The position numbers were made by a program, and so were the translations under genes. A DNA stretch of 64,000 bases from Treponema sp. (lineage in GTDB: Bacteria; Spirochaetota; Spirochaetia; Treponematales; Treponemataceae): contig JAEDDW010000002.1 in NCBI GenBank assembly GCA_016293645.1, forward strand, positions 19,993 through 83,992, given 5' to 3'. Numbering within the stretch: the first letter of the stretch is position 1; every line of letters starts with the position of its first letter. Below, piece by piece: positions 18,608 to 29,134 of this stretch. Below the pieces are notes generated by a model, which was not told where the DNA came from, did no database searches, and worked only from the letters and a program-made list of their open reading frames with translations.

Positions 18608-19719
18608 TGGCACGAAAAAAAACTTCACCTGGTAATGATGCCTGGTACGCCATGGGTGGGCAGATGCAGGATGTGGTTGTTTCTTCAAAAGTTGAGCTCC
18701 ACAGGAATCTTGCGAATTTCCCTTTTTCTCCAAAACTTCATGACTCTGAAAGCGAAAGAATTCAGTCCATCGTTTTTGATGCTTTCAACTTGATGAGTGA
18801 TGCTGATTCCTATCAGATAGTTCCTGTAGACAAGCTGGATGATGTTGGAAAGAAGATCATGCAGGAAAGAGGAATCCTCGATGAATATGAGGGACGCAAT
18901 GCCGGCATAATCCTTAGGAACGATGGAATCATTTCATGCACTGTCAACACTGACGACCATGTGGTTGTTTCTTCTTTTCTTTCCGGTCTTGGAATCGATG
19001 AACTCACAAGAAATGTCTATCTCATTGACTGTGAACTTCAGAAGCACGTGCAGTTTGCCGCAAGCTATGACTTTGGATATCTTACACGATTTCTGCTGAA
19101 CTCAGGAAGCGGACTTGGCCTTTCCGTGAATCTTCATCTGCCTGCATGTTCACTCATGCAGAATGTAGGTGAAATTGCGGAGAAAGTTTCCAGGGAAGGT
19201 TTTGTCCTAAGTGAGCGCTATGGTTCAGGCGGAAATGAAAATCTAAGTGGATACGGAAGCTACGGGTCGGCGCTTGGAGCCTACTATAAGCTTACGACAA
19301 AAAGCAGTGCCAGCGGTACGGAGGTTGAACAGATGGCTTCCATGCAGATCGCAGTTCAGAATCTGATCAAGGAAGAACGTTCCGCAAGAAAAAAATGCCG
19401 CAGTGACCATGTTACTGAAATTGCAAATTATTCATACAGAGCATTGGCTCTTGCTAAGGCAAGTTTCTTCATAAATCTCAGGGAAGCTGTCGATATTATA
19501 AGTGGAATTAAATTCGGTGTGGACATGGGCATAATTGAAGGTATCGATGATACTGAACTCCATGCTCTTTTATACCGGATTCAGGAAGGACATCTTGAAT
19601 ATGTTTTGAATTCCGGAAAATTCAAATTCGAAAAAGACATTCAGGATAACAGAAAAAAACAGATAGAACGCTTAAGGGCTTTGATTCTGCAGGAATCTTT
19701 TGAAAAGATTGACAGGTAA
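18607..19719 (+). CDS. McsB/guanidino-kinase homologue lacking active-site residues
   Basis: This 370-residue protein aligns by eye with protein-arginine kinase McsB over its whole length, including the C-terminal domain (KFGVDMGIIEGIDD). The residues that make a kinase have gone. The family's SSRxRLARN, with two phosphate-binding arginines, reads SSKVELHRN (residues 26-34). The SCPTNxGTGLRAS substrate loop reads TRFLLNSGSGLGLS (160-173), without the cysteine or the arginine. The GEGSEALGN loop with the catalytic glutamates reads YGSYGSALGA. It is most likely a pseudokinase that keeps a binding or regulatory role for McsA, ClpC or phosphoarginine. The reading frame is intact. Confidence 0.75.
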   Translation: MARKKTSPGNDAWYAMGGQMQDVVVSSKVELHRNLANFPFSPKLHDSESERIQSIVFDAFNLMSDADSYQIVPVDKLDDVGKKIMQERGILDEYEGRNAGIILRNDGIISCTVNTDDHVVVSSFLSGLGIDELTRNVYLIDCELQKHVQFAASYDFGYLTRFLLNSGSGLGLSVNLHLPACSLMQNVGEIAEKVSREGFVLSERYGSGGNENLSGYGSYGSALGAYYKLTTKSSASGTEVEQMASMQIAVQNLIKEERSARKKCRSDHVTEIANYSYRALALAKASFFINLREAVDIISGIKFGVDMGIIEGIDDTELHALLYRIQEGHLEYVLNSGKFKFEKDIQDNRKKQIERLRALILQESFEKIDR

Positions 19720-19732
19720 CAGGGGATAAAAC

Positions 19733-22288
19733 ATGTACGAGAATTTTTCGCCAAGAGCACGAAGACTGCTTGTGGCTTTGGCTCAGGATGAAGCTTATTA
19801 CTCAGGCAGCAAGGTCATAGAGCCGGAACATATAATGCTTGCCTTGCTTAAATCCGCAGATGGGCTGGGGTACATTGTCCTTCAGCATCTCAGGATAAAT
19901 GTCCTTACACTTCAGCTTGCCATCGAGCAGAGCTTCAAAAGCCGCCGTCAGGATGAAGAACTCAAGTCAATTCCAAATTCAGAGAGGACTGAAAAATTCC
20001 TCAAACAGTGTGCTTTTGTAGCAAAGACAATAGGTACTGATTACATCGGAACTGAACATATGGTTCTGGCAGCCGTTACTGAGGAGCATTCCCTTTTGTG
20101 GTCCTATTTCAGAAAAGCCGGAATCTCCATCGATCAGGTCAAGAAATCAGTCGTTGAGATAGAAAGAAAAATCCCTTCGTCGGCAGCGTCTGAAGACAAC
20201 CAGTCGGATGGTGGAAATTTCATAAATGAAAAGGCTGTTCCGTTTATGGCTGATGGAAGTGCACAGCAGAAGAAAAAGAAGAATGAAAGTCTCCTCGACC
20301 AGTTTTCCCGAGATCTTACTGTTGCTGCGGCTGAAGGACTCCTTGATCCTGTCGTTGGTCGTGACAAGGAAGTTCTGCGTACAGTCCAGATCTTAAGTCG
20401 CCGTTCAAAAAACAATCCAGTCCTCATAGGAGAACCTGGTGTTGGTAAGACTGCCATTGTCGAAGGTCTTGCACAGAGAATCGACAAGGGAAATGTTCCA
20501 GTCGATCTCTTGAACAAGCGTGTGCTCCAGCTTGATCTTGCCGCCATGATTGCCGGAACAAAATACCGTGGAGAATTCGAGGAACGCCTTAAGCGCGTAA
20601 TGAAGGAAATAAAGGAAGCAAAGAATATAATTCTTTTTATTGATGAACTTCATACCATCATTGGTGCCGGTGGGCCTGAAGGAAGCATGGATGCCGGAAA
20701 CATGATCAAGCCTGCCTTGAGCCGTGCTGAGCTTCAGATCATCGGTGCGACTACGACAAAAGAATATAGAAAGTATTTTGAAAAAGACAGTGCTCTTGTC
20801 AGAAGATTCCAGACTGTCCGTGTCGAAGAACCTTCAGAAGACGAGACAGAAAAAATTCTACTTGGCCTCAAGGGAAAATATGAAGAGTACCATCATGTGA
20901 AATATGATGATGATGTAATTCCGTTGATCGTAAAGTATTCCAAAAGATACATCAACGAAAGATTCCTTCCGGATAAAGCTCTTGATATTCTTGATGAGGC
21001 AGGGGCTGCAAAGAAAATTCTTGAGGATACACGTCCTGAAGAACTTGAGAAACTTGAGCTTGAATATTCAAGATTGAACGAGGAAAAACGCGATCTGGTT
21101 GCTTCCCAGGAATATGAAAAGGCAGCCTGGGTCAGGGATAAGGTCAACAGTCTCAGGTGCCAGATCGATGAATTGAACAGAAAATGGAAGTCTGAGGATG
21201 GAAGCAAAAACCGCATTGTGAATGCAGAAGATATCTGCAGGATCATTTCTTCCATGACTGGAATTGATGTTTCAAAACTGGATGACGGAAAATCGTCAAG
21301 ACTGCTCAATATGGAAAAGGAGATCCATCGGGAGGTCATCGGTCAGAACGAAGCCGTAAACCTTATAAGCAGTGCCGTTCGCCGCAACAGGGCAGGTGTT
21401 TCTTCCGGCCGTAGACCTATGGGATCCTTCATTTTCCTTGGCCCTACAGGTGTTGGAAAAACTCAGCTTGCAAAAAGTCTTGCAAAATTCCTTTTTGGAA
21501 CTGAAGATGCCCTTATCCGTGTGGATATGAGCGACTACATGGAAAAGCAGAATGCCTCACGTCTTGTCGGTGCACCACCGGGATATGTAGGATATGAAGA
21601 AGGCGGAATGCTTACTGAACAGGTAAGACAGCATCCGTATTCCGTAGTGCTTCTTGATGAGATTGAGAAGGCACACCATGACATTTTCAATCTTCTCCTT
21701 CAGATGCTTGAGGAAGGTGAACTCAAGGACAACCTTGGGCATACGGTTTCTTTCCGCAACTGTCTTGTCATCATGACAAGCAATGCCGGAGCAAGAGAAA
21801 TCACTGCTGACAGCCGCATGGGATTCTCTACTGTCAAGGAAGGTGTCCTTCCTTATGAAGACATCAAGGCAAGTGCCATGGAAGAACTCAAACGCATCAT
21901 GTCGCCGGAGCTTTTGAACCGTGTAGATGATGTCGTTGTGTTCAATGCTCTTTCGAAAGAAGAAGTGGACAACATTCTTGACATTCAGCTTGCTGATCTT
22001 CAGAAAAGACTTGATGAAAAAAGCATCTGTCTTGAAGTAAAATCCAAGGCAAGGGATTATCTTGTTGAAAACGGATATGATCCAGCCATGGGTGCCCGTC
22101 CTATGCGCCGTTTGATCCAGAGGGAAATTGAAGACCCTCTTTCAATTCTTCTTCTTGAGAATTCGGAATTTGCGGATGAGAAAAAGAGCAGGACCGTTGT
22201 TCTTGATCATACAGGAGATAAACTCTCTCTTAAGATCAAGAAGTCAAAGTCAAAAATCGTAAAACAGCAGGAAGAACTTCTTGTGTGA
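19733..22288 (+). CDS. clpC: ClpC-type AAA+ unfoldase
   Basis: This 851-residue class I Clp ATPase delivers proteins to ClpP. It has an N-terminal repeat domain (residues 1-150), AAA-1 with Walker [10 protein letters not shown] near 230 and Walker [10 protein letters not shown], a middle domain with a UVR-type helix ([20 protein letters not shown]), and AAA-2 with GPTGVGKTQ near 570 and [11 protein letters not shown]. The C-terminal sensor-2 motif [10 protein letters not shown] is present. The M-domain type (short, with UVR) marks ClpC rather than ClpA or ClpB. AGGGGAT precedes the ATG by 5 bp. It is third in the mcsA operon; clpP is not in the window. Confidence 0.95.
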   Translation: MYENFSPRARRLLVALAQDEAYYSGSKVIEPEHIMLALLKSADGLGYIVLQHLRINVLTLQLAIEQSFKSRRQDEELKSIPNSERTEKFLKQCAFVAKTIGTDYIGTEHMVLAAVTEEHSLLWSYFRKAGISIDQVKKSVVEIERKIPSSAASEDNQSDGGNFINEKAVPFMADGSAQQKKKKNESLLDQFSRDLTVAAAEGLLDPVVGRDKEVLRTVQILSRRSKNNPVLIGEPGVGKTAIVEGLAQRIDKGNVPVDLLNKRVLQLDLAAMIAGTKYRGEFEERLKRVMKEIKEAKNIILFIDELHTIIGAGGPEGSMDAGNMIKPALSRAELQIIGATTTKEYRKYFEKDSALVRRFQTVRVEEPSEDETEKILLGLKGKYEEYHHVKYDDDVIPLIVKYSKRYINERFLPDKALDILDEAGAAKKILEDTRPEELEKLELEYSRLNEEKRDLVASQEYEKAAWVRDKVNSLRCQIDELNRKWKSEDGSKNRIVNAEDICRIISSMTGIDVSKLDDGKSSRLLNMEKEIHREVIGQNEAVNLISSAVRRNRAGVSSGRRPMGSFIFLGPTGVGKTQLAKSLAKFLFGTEDALIRVDMSDYMEKQNASRLVGAPPGYVGYEEGGMLTEQVRQHPYSVVLLDEIEKAHHDIFNLLLQMLEEGELKDNLGHTVSFRNCLVIMTSNAGAREITADSRMGFSTVKEGVLPYEDIKASAMEELKRIMSPELLNRVDDVVVFNALSKEEVDNILDIQLADLQKRLDEKSICLEVKSKARDYLVENGYDPAMGARPMRRLIQREIEDPLSILLLENSEFADEKKSRTVVLDHTGDKLSLKIKKSKSKIVKQQEELLV

Positions 22289-22304
22289 TTTTTCAAGAAT
22301 TATG

Positions 22305-22340
22305 GAAAGCCTTTGGAGACGCATGTATTCAGAGGCTTTC
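22305..22340 (+). terminator. Hairpin downstream of clpC
   Basis: GAAAGCCT (22305-22312) and AGGCTTTC (22333-22340) form a perfect 8-bp stem around a 20-nt loop. No T run follows, so it may be a 3'-end stabiliser or a weak terminator. Its right arm abuts the -35 box of the next promoter. Confidence 0.4.
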
Positions 22341-22369
22341 TTGACATTGATTTCATGAAATGATATATT
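22341..22369 (+). promoter_or_regulatory. Promoter of rimP-nusA-infB-rbfA
   Basis: Consensus TTGACA (22341-22346), 17-bp spacer, TATATT (22364-22369). The predicted transcript starts near 22376, leaving a leader of about 85 nt before rimP. Confidence 0.8.
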
Positions 22370-22398
22370 TTCGTCACATTGTGATTAACCTTAGAACT

Positions 22399-22426
22399 GA
22401 GCCCTTCCAAAAGGCTCTTTTTTTTT
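22399..22426 (+). terminator. Terminator-like hairpin in the nusA-operon leader
   Basis: GAGCC (22399-22403) and GGCTC (22413-22417) form a stem that can be extended by two A-T pairs with one bulge, and nine T's follow. It lies downstream of the strong rimP promoter and upstream of rimP, so it can act as an attenuator as well as ending clpC transcripts. Confidence 0.6.
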
Positions 22427-22459
22427 GGTGTTTCAGTTATTTGCAAACAGAGGTATAAA

Positions 22460-22927
22460 TTGGAATATACTCCATTATCAAGTATTCCCCATTTCAAGGA
22501 ATGTTCTGCTGTGGTTGCGGCAGAAGGTCTGAAGCTTGTGGAACTCCAGATTGTTCCGCAGAAAACCCTGACAAAAATTTCGGCTGTGATAGCTTCTGAG
22601 GATCCGTCAAAGGATGTTGGCGTCTCAGACTGTTCTAAGGCTCACCGTGCATTGGCACCAAAACTGATGGCGCTTCTGAACAAGACGGAAGATGACATCG
22701 CGATGGAAGTCTGTTCCCCTGGAATTGAACGCAACATAAGAAATGCTGCTGAGTTTGAGATTTTTCAGGGTCGTGAGGTTCGTGTATGGGACAAGAACAT
22801 CAGCGATTGGTCAGCCGGAACCATAAAGAAATCGGATGACAGGTCTGTGACTCTTGTTTCAGAAGACGGAACTGAAAACACTTTCAATTATCCGGACATA
22901 GCAAAAGCAAAATTTATCCATATTTAA
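22460..22927 (+). CDS. rimP: Ribosome maturation factor RimP
   Basis: This 155-residue protein helps assemble the 30S subunit. The N-terminal alpha-beta domain has VSDCSKAHRALAPKL and the hallmark MEVCSPGIERNIRN near residue 90; a C-terminal SH3-like barrel follows (VRVWDKNISDWSAGTIK). The start codon is TTG, with AGAGG six bases upstream. It is the first gene of the classical rimP-nusA-infB-rbfA cluster. Confidence 0.92.
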   Translation: MEYTPLSSIPHFKECSAVVAAEGLKLVELQIVPQKTLTKISAVIASEDPSKDVGVSDCSKAHRALAPKLMALLNKTEDDIAMEVCSPGIERNIRNAAEFEIFQGREVRVWDKNISDWSAGTIKKSDDRSVTLVSEDGTENTFNYPDIAKAKFIHI

Positions 22928-22963
22928 CTATAAAAAGAAGAATCAGATTAGGAGAAAATCAAA

Positions 22964-24445
22964 ATGGCTAAGAAAACAAAGAAAGAAACATCAGAACCGA
23001 TTGGTGATATTATCCGTGCACTCGCTGCAGAGAAGGGAATCGACGAAACAGCTGTGAAGGCTACTGTTACAAAGATGATCACAGCCGCATATCAGAAATC
23101 ATTCGGAAAGAATTACGACAACTGTATTGTAGATATTTCCGATGACCTTTCTCAGATCAATGTCTATGCGGAAAAAACAGTTGTTGACGGTGTTTATGAT
23201 CCAGTCATTGAAATTGAACTTGAAGAAGCAAAACAGCTTGAACCAAGTGCTGAAGTAGATGATGTTCTTCATATTCCGCTTGATCCAAAGACAGATTTCC
23301 AGCGTGGTGCCGTATCTGTAGGTAAGCAGGAAGCCCACAAGGATCTCAGCGAGAATTCAAGCAAAAAACTTATTGATGAATACAAGGACAAGATCGGTGA
23401 GACAATCATCGGTTATTTCCAGCGTTCTTATAAAGACAACATCTATGTTGATCTTGGTGGAAAGGTTGAAGGTGTCCTTCCAAAGAAATACCAGAGTCCA
23501 AGGGAAATTTACGAAAACAAGTCTGACAGAATCAAGGCACTCATCAAGGAAGTAAAGAAGGTTTCTTCAGGAGTTCAGGTAATCTTGAGCCGTACTGATG
23601 AGAATCTTGTACGCAATATTCTTGAAGGTGAAGTTACAGAAATCCAGGACGGAATCGTTGTGATCAACAGCATTGCTCGTGAAGCAGGATACCGCACAAA
23701 GATCGCCGTTTCATCTACAAAGATGGATGTTGATCCGGTTGGTGCATGTGTCGGTCTCAAGGGTGTTCGCATCCAGAATGTAATCCGCGAGCTGGAAGGT
23801 GAAAAGATTGATGTCCTCCGCTATGATGAAGATCCTCATGTATTCATCAAGAATGCCCTTTCTCCAGCTGAAGTCCTCCAGGTAATCATCAAGGATTCTG
23901 AAAAGCGTGAGGCACTTGCAATCGTTTCTGACGAGAACTTCTCGATTGCGATCGGTAAGCAGGGACAGAATGTTCGTCTTGCAAACAGACTCTGCAACTG
24001 GATTGTTGATGTCAAGACAGAATCTCAGGCTGCTGAACTTGACCTTACAGAAAACTATACTGCCAAGGCAGATGCTGAAAGGCTTTTTGCTGATGCTGCG
24101 GAAGATGAAGAAATCACATCAATCACACAGCTTCCTGGCGTTGATGCTGCGGCTGCTGAAATCCTTAAGGCTGCAGGATTCGACGATATTGAAGCATTCA
24201 TTACTGCTTATGAAGACGGTTCTTTGAGCAATGTTGAAGGCGTAACTCAGGAACAGCTTGATAAGATCAATTCCATCATCGGTGAATATGTAGAATTCGA
24301 AGATGAAGAAAGCGTTGAAACTGAGGCTGCTGAAGAAAGTGATTCGGAAGAAGAATACTTCTGTCCTGAATGTGGCGCAAAAATTACACCTGACATGACA
24401 AAGTGTCCAAATTGTGGTGTAGAGTTCTCATTTGAAGAAGAATAA
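22964..24445 (+). CDS. nusA: Transcription factor NusA with a C-terminal zinc ribbon
   Basis: This 493-residue RNA polymerase-associated pausing and antitermination factor has an N-terminal domain (1-135), an S1 domain (about 138-205, IGYFQRSYKDNIYVDLGGKV), two KH domains (VGLKGVRIQNVIREL and IAIGKQGQNVRLANRL) and a helix-hairpin-helix-like segment (ITSITQLPGVDAAAAEIL). The last 30 residues carry CPECG and CPNCG spaced by 12 residues, a clear zinc ribbon after an acidic linker. That module is not part of ordinary NusA. A GGAG site precedes the ATG. Confidence 0.95.
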   Translation: MAKKTKKETSEPIGDIIRALAAEKGIDETAVKATVTKMITAAYQKSFGKNYDNCIVDISDDLSQINVYAEKTVVDGVYDPVIEIELEEAKQLEPSAEVDDVLHIPLDPKTDFQRGAVSVGKQEAHKDLSENSSKKLIDEYKDKIGETIIGYFQRSYKDNIYVDLGGKVEGVLPKKYQSPREIYENKSDRIKALIKEVKKVSSGVQVILSRTDENLVRNILEGEVTEIQDGIVVINSIAREAGYRTKIAVSSTKMDVDPVGACVGLKGVRIQNVIRELEGEKIDVLRYDEDPHVFIKNALSPAEVLQVIIKDSEKREALAIVSDENFSIAIGKQGQNVRLANRLCNWIVDVKTESQAAELDLTENYTAKADAERLFADAAEDEEITSITQLPGVDAAAAEILKAAGFDDIEAFITAYEDGSLSNVEGVTQEQLDKINSIIGEYVEFEDEESVETEAAEESDSEEEYFCPECGAKITPDMTKCPNCGVEFSFEEE

Positions 24446-24471
24446 GGTAGAGAAGAGGATAATAGTAGAGT

Positions 24472-27252
24472 ATGGCAGAAGAATCAGAGAAAAAGACAGG
24501 CGCTATATTGATAAAGCACGCAAAAACAAACAATGCTCAGCCGGCAGGTGAAACAGTTCAGAAAAAGAAGATTGTCATCAAGAGAAAGACAACTCCTGCC
24601 TCTTCAGATCCTGCAAAGACTGAAAAGAAACGCATCGTTGTTTCAAAGAAAACTCACGCTGAGGCAGCTCCTAAAGTTGAAGAAACAAAGGCTGCATCTT
24701 CTCCTGTAGAAGCACCTGCGGAAAAACCGGTTCAGAATAACGTGTCTGAAGCTGCAACAGCTCCAGCAGCTGCTCCAAAGCCACAGGTTCAGACACTTGA
24801 ATTCCCAAGCACAAGACCTAACGTAAAGGCCGGAAACTTAAGCGGCGGCAATCGCGGTGGATATAACCGTAATGGTGGCCAGGGCGGTTACAACAATGGT
24901 CAGGGCGGATACAACCGTGGTGGTCAGGGTGGCTTTACTGGTGCACAGGCCCGCGAAGGATATCAGAACAGAGAACGCCAGGGTGGCTATAATAATGGCG
25001 GATACAACCGTGGCGGCCAGGGTGGTTACAACAACAGTCAGGGCGGCTATAACCGTGGCGGCCAGGGTGGATTCAACCGTAACGGTGGCCAGGGTAACTA
25101 CGGCAATCGTGGCGGTTACAACAATGGTGGTCAGGGTGGATTCAACCGCGGACCAAACGGTCAGAGTGGCGGATTCAACCGCGGGCAAAATGGTCAGGGT
25201 GGTGGATTCAATCGTGGCCCTGGTTTTGGCGGATCACGTCCAGGATTTGGTGGAGGTCGCCCTGGTTTTGGCGCACCTTCGGCAGTTCCGGCTCCAGACA
25301 GAACACCTGGAAAAAAGCAGTTTAAGGGAAAAAAACAGGTATACAACCGCAAGGACAAGGAAGAACTCTTTGACGAAGATGAACTTTATGGAAACAAGAA
25401 ACATGAAGTTACACCAGCAAGCGTAGTTCCAGAGACAATTGATATCATGGAAACAATTTCCGTTTCCGATCTTGCAAAGAAGATGAATCTCAAAGCAAGT
25501 GAAATCATCGGTAAGCTTATGGGAATGGGTATGATGGTAACAATCAACCAGTCCATCGACTCGGATACAGCTACACTTCTTGCAGACGAATACAACTGTA
25601 AGGTTCACCTTGTAAGTCTTTATGATGAAACTGTCATCGCAAGTGACGAAGGTTCTTCTGATGGTGAAAGACCTCGTCCACCTGTTGTTACAGTCATGGG
25701 ACATGTTGACCACGGTAAGACAAAGACTTTGGATGCTATCCGTGATGAAAATGTTGCGGCAGGCGAAGCCGGTGGAATTACTCAGAAGATCGGTGCTTAC
25801 CAGGTACGCACAAAAGACGGACAGGACATCACATTCCTTGATACTCCAGGTCACGAAGCATTCACAATGATGCGTGCCCGTGGTGCACAGATTACAGATA
25901 TTGTAGTTCTTGTTGTTGCTGCAGATGACGGCGTAATGCCACAGACAATGGAAGCCATCAACCATGCAAAGGATGCAAAGGTTCCTATCATCGTTGCTGT
26001 CAACAAGTGTGATAAGCCTGATGCAAATCCAGAAAATGTCATGACACAGCTTTCAAACCTCGGTCTTACTCCGGAAGCATGGGGTGGAGACACCCAGTTT
26101 GTCAACATTTCCGCTCTCAAGCGCCAGGGTATCGATGACCTTCTTGACGCGATCCTCATCCAGGCAGAAATGCTTGAACTCAAGGCTCACTATGACTGCC
26201 GTGCAGAAGGTAAGGTTATTGAATCCCGCACAGACCAGGGGCGTGGTGTTGTCGCATCAGTTGTTGTTGAGCGCGGTACACTCCACATCGGAGATCCTAT
26301 CGTTGCCGGTATCTATTCAGGACGTGTTCGCGCCCTCTTCAATGACCGCGGACAGAAAATCAAGGAAGCAACTCCTTCAATGCCAGTTGAAGTTCTTGGT
26401 CTTGAAAGCATGCCAAATGCTGGTGATCCAATTCAGGTTACAGAAAACGAAAAGGATGCCCGCGCATTCGCCGCAAAGCGTCAGGAACTCAAGAGATTCG
26501 AAGCTGCCAAGGCTGTCAAGAAGATCACTCTCGACAACATGTTCGATGAGCTTGATTCACGTGAAGTCAAGGAACTCAAGATCATCATCAAGGCAGACCT
26601 TCAGGGTTCAGCAGAAGCACTCAAGACTTCTTTGGAAAAACTTTCTACAAAGGAAATCCGTGTAAACGTCATCCACTCAAGTGCCGGTGCAATCAACGAA
26701 AGCGATGTTACACTTGCTGCAGCTGACCAGAACGCAATCATCATCGGATTCAACGTTCGCCCGACACCAAAGGCAAAGGATCTTGCAGACCAGGAGAAGG
26801 TAGAAATCAGAAAGTACAATATCATCTACAAGTGTGTTGAAGAAATTCAGCAGGCTATGGAAGGTATGCTTTCTCCAGATACAAAGGAAGAAACAACAGG
26901 TACAGCAGAAGTACGCAACACATTCAAGGTACCAAAGGTTGGCGTTATCGCAGGTTGTTATGTTACAGAAGGTTTCATCAAGAGAACATGCAGCGTAAAC
27001 CTTATCCGCGACGGTGTTGTTATCTTTACAGGAAAGATTTCTTCCCTCAAGCGTTTCAAGGATGATGCAAAGGAAGTCAAGGATGGATTCGAATGTGGTA
27101 TCGGTCTTGAAAACTGGCATGACATTCAGGTCGGCGACCAGATCGAAGCATTTGAGATCATTGAAGTCAAGCGCACTCTCGGTAAGACTCTTGTGGAAGA
27201 ACAGGAAGAGGCAGCCAAGAAGGCAGCTTCTTCTGAAGATGCAGCAGAATAA
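24472..27252 (+). CDS. infB: Translation initiation factor IF-2
   Basis: This 926-residue GTPase places initiator tRNA on the ribosome. The G domain has GHVDHGKT near residue 410, DTPGHEA and NKCD, followed by domains II, III and IV. The N-terminal region contains a low-complexity tract (about residues 123-270) made of Gly-Arg-Asn-Tyr-Gln repeats such as [10 protein letters not shown], like an RGG box. The matching DNA repeat is imperfect, so the amino-acid pattern appears selected. It starts 26 bp after nusA and ends 8 bp before rbfA. Confidence 0.97.
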   Translation: MAEESEKKTGAILIKHAKTNNAQPAGETVQKKKIVIKRKTTPASSDPAKTEKKRIVVSKKTHAEAAPKVEETKAASSPVEAPAEKPVQNNVSEAATAPAAAPKPQVQTLEFPSTRPNVKAGNLSGGNRGGYNRNGGQGGYNNGQGGYNRGGQGGFTGAQAREGYQNRERQGGYNNGGYNRGGQGGYNNSQGGYNRGGQGGFNRNGGQGNYGNRGGYNNGGQGGFNRGPNGQSGGFNRGQNGQGGGFNRGPGFGGSRPGFGGGRPGFGAPSAVPAPDRTPGKKQFKGKKQVYNRKDKEELFDEDELYGNKKHEVTPASVVPETIDIMETISVSDLAKKMNLKASEIIGKLMGMGMMVTINQSIDSDTATLLADEYNCKVHLVSLYDETVIASDEGSSDGERPRPPVVTVMGHVDHGKTKTLDAIRDENVAAGEAGGITQKIGAYQVRTKDGQDITFLDTPGHEAFTMMRARGAQITDIVVLVVAADDGVMPQTMEAINHAKDAKVPIIVAVNKCDKPDANPENVMTQLSNLGLTPEAWGGDTQFVNISALKRQGIDDLLDAILIQAEMLELKAHYDCRAEGKVIESRTDQGRGVVASVVVERGTLHIGDPIVAGIYSGRVRALFNDRGQKIKEATPSMPVEVLGLESMPNAGDPIQVTENEKDARAFAAKRQELKRFEAAKAVKKITLDNMFDELDSREVKELKIIIKADLQGSAEALKTSLEKLSTKEIRVNVIHSSAGAINESDVTLAAADQNAIIIGFNVRPTPKAKDLADQEKVEIRKYNIIYKCVEEIQQAMEGMLSPDTKEETTGTAEVRNTFKVPKVGVIAGCYVTEGFIKRTCSVNLIRDGVVIFTGKISSLKRFKDDAKEVKDGFECGIGLENWHDIQVGDQIEAFEIIEVKRTLGKTLVEEQEEAAKKAASSEDAAE

Positions 27253-27260
27253 GGTAATAA

Positions 27261-27644
27261 ATGGGACAGTTCAGATTACAGAGATTAGGTGAACAGTTAA
27301 GGGAAGAAATAGCCACTATGATCCTTAGACATGAGATCAAGGATCCTCGTGTGAATGAGTTTCTTTCCGTAAATAGGGTTGAAGTTGCGGCAGACCTTGC
27401 ATATGCAAAAGTCTACGTTTCTTCATTCATGGATGACCAGTCAGTTGTTCGTGGTGTTGAAGGCCTCAAAAGTGCTGCCGGATTCATCCAGTGCAGGATT
27501 GCAAAAAAACTGACTATCTATAAGTTCCCGAAACTTACTTTTGTGGCGGACTTCAGCATGAAGGAAGGCTACAAGATGGTTCAGAAACTCAACGCTCTTG
27601 AAGCTGAATCAAGAGAAAGGGAACAGAATTCACAAAAGGGATGA
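27261..27644 (+). CDS. rbfA: Ribosome-binding factor A
   Basis: This 127-residue KH-type protein is needed for late 30S maturation. Typical features are the N-terminal RLGEQLREEIATMIL, then DPRVNEFLSVNRVEVAADLAYAKVYVS, and the closing PKLTFVADFSM. It is last in the rimP operon and followed by a terminator. Confidence 0.95.
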   Translation: MGQFRLQRLGEQLREEIATMILRHEIKDPRVNEFLSVNRVEVAADLAYAKVYVSSFMDDQSVVRGVEGLKSAAGFIQCRIAKKLTIYKFPKLTFVADFSMKEGYKMVQKLNALEAESREREQNSQKG

Positions 27645-27686
27645 AAGTTCAGACAATCGGGATGATGCTGAATAATATTCTGTAAT

Positions 27687-27720
27687 AAAAGGGACTTCCA
27701 GGACGAAGTCCCTTTTATTA
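27687..27720 (+). terminator. Terminator of the rimP-rbfA operon
   Basis: AAAAGGGACTTC (27687-27698) and GAAGTCCCTTTT (27705-27716) form a perfect 12-bp stem with the loop CAGGAC, then TTTTATTATTT. The A/T-flanked symmetry would work in both directions. Confidence 0.85.
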
Positions 27721-27766
27721 TTTATGCAAAATCATATAATTCAGTCTACTGGGGTTTAATAATTTT

Positions 27767-29113
27767 ATGGAGAACAAAAAAAATCCGGGCACAATTTCCA
27801 TGTTTGCCCTTACTTTTCCTTTGGCTCTGGAACAGTTTTTCAGAATTCTTGTTTCATCAATTGATACGGTCATGCTTTCCAGTTTTGATACTGCAGCCGT
27901 AGCAGCTGTTGGAATGACCAGTCAGTATGTTTTTTTCATAACGATTCTTCTCAACATGGTCTGCGTTGGGACGATGATTGTCTTGAGTCAGTATATTGGA
28001 GCAAAAAAATCCGGAGAGGAACTCAACAATATTGCAAAGGCAAGCATAATTCTTGTCGTTTCTTTCGCGCTCATCATTTCCATTGCAGTTCTTCTGGGAA
28101 CAAAGAAATTGCTTTCCTGCTATACCCTTGAGGACAGTGTCAGAAACTATGCCACTGAATACTTCATCATTTTCTGCGGTTTTGGTTCCGTCTTCATGGG
28201 ATTCAATCTCATGCAGGGTGCTGTTGTCCGTGCTTATGGGTATACAAAACAGATTCTTTTATCAACACTATTTGCAAATCTTTTGAATGTTCTTGGAAAT
28301 GCACTTTCTCTCTACGGCTGGTTTGGGCTTCCTGTTTTTGGTTTGACTGGAGTTGCCGTTTCTTCCGTCTGTGCGAATGTTTTTTCGTGTGTTTATCTTT
28401 CCCTTGTCATCAGGCGGAAAAAAGAAATCCATTTCAATCTTTCAAATCTTTTTTCTGTTCCAGGACAATATTTCCGAAAGATCCTTAAAATTGGAGTTCC
28501 TACAGCAGGAGAAAACCTGTCGTACAATGTTGCTCAGATCACGATCATGGCGATGATCACAACGCTTGGTACAGCAGCCATGAGTGCCCAGGTTTATACC
28601 CAGACCATCTGCCGTTTTGTTTTTGTAGTTGCCGTCGGTATCGGTAGTGCTACCCAGATCAAGACCGGGTTCTTTGTCGGTGCCCGCAATGCTGATGTTG
28701 CCTATAGAAATCTGTGGATCTATCAGTTGTGCGGAACTCTTACAAGCATGGTTCTCATCCTCCTCATCAATTTGGGAAAGGGAATCATCATTCCTTTATT
28801 TACAAAGGATCCTGTCATTGTCGGATATGTTTCATCGCTTTTGCTTTATTCCTGCTACATCGAATTCGGACGTTCCTTAAACCTCATTTCCATAGGCGGA
28901 CTCAAAGGAGCAGGTGATGTTGTTTTCCCTGTAGGTTATGGAATCTTTTCGATGTGGTGCATCATGGTTCTTTTCAGCTATATCCTTGGAATTAAAATGG
29001 GACTTGGATTGATAGGTTTCTGGCTTGCCATCGGAACCGACGAGACGACCCGTGGAATCGTGATGCTGCTGCGTTGGAAATCAAAACGCTGGCAGACAAA
29101 GGCTCTTGTTTGA
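27767..29113 (+). CDS. MATE-family efflux transporter
   Basis: This 448-residue polytopic membrane protein has about 12 hydrophobic segments in two homologous halves. Family motifs include FPLALEQFFRILVSSIDTVML at the start and VPTAGENLSYNVAQI at the start of the second half. It should exchange cationic drugs or metabolites for Na+ or H+; the substrate is unknown. It has its own -10-like TATAAT at 27735-27740, but no good -35. It sits in the gap that normally separates rbfA and truB. Confidence 0.9.
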   Translation: MENKKNPGTISMFALTFPLALEQFFRILVSSIDTVMLSSFDTAAVAAVGMTSQYVFFITILLNMVCVGTMIVLSQYIGAKKSGEELNNIAKASIILVVSFALIISIAVLLGTKKLLSCYTLEDSVRNYATEYFIIFCGFGSVFMGFNLMQGAVVRAYGYTKQILLSTLFANLLNVLGNALSLYGWFGLPVFGLTGVAVSSVCANVFSCVYLSLVIRRKKEIHFNLSNLFSVPGQYFRKILKIGVPTAGENLSYNVAQITIMAMITTLGTAAMSAQVYTQTICRFVFVVAVGIGSATQIKTGFFVGARNADVAYRNLWIYQLCGTLTSMVLILLINLGKGIIIPLFTKDPVIVGYVSSLLLYSCYIEFGRSLNLISIGGLKGAGDVVFPVGYGIFSMWCIMVLFSYILGIKMGLGLIGFWLAIGTDETTRGIVMLLRWKSKRWQTKALV

Positions 29114-29134
29114 GTCAACTCATAGAATCATCAA

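Noticed and set aside
24838..25290. Recent tandem DNA repeat expansion in infB
   Set aside because: Repeat units differ in length and silent sites, so no clean DNA repeat unit exists.
25234..25965. 243-residue open frame antisense to infB
   Set aside because: It lies wholly opposite IF-2, has Cys/His-rich composition typical of an antisense frame, and has no start signals.
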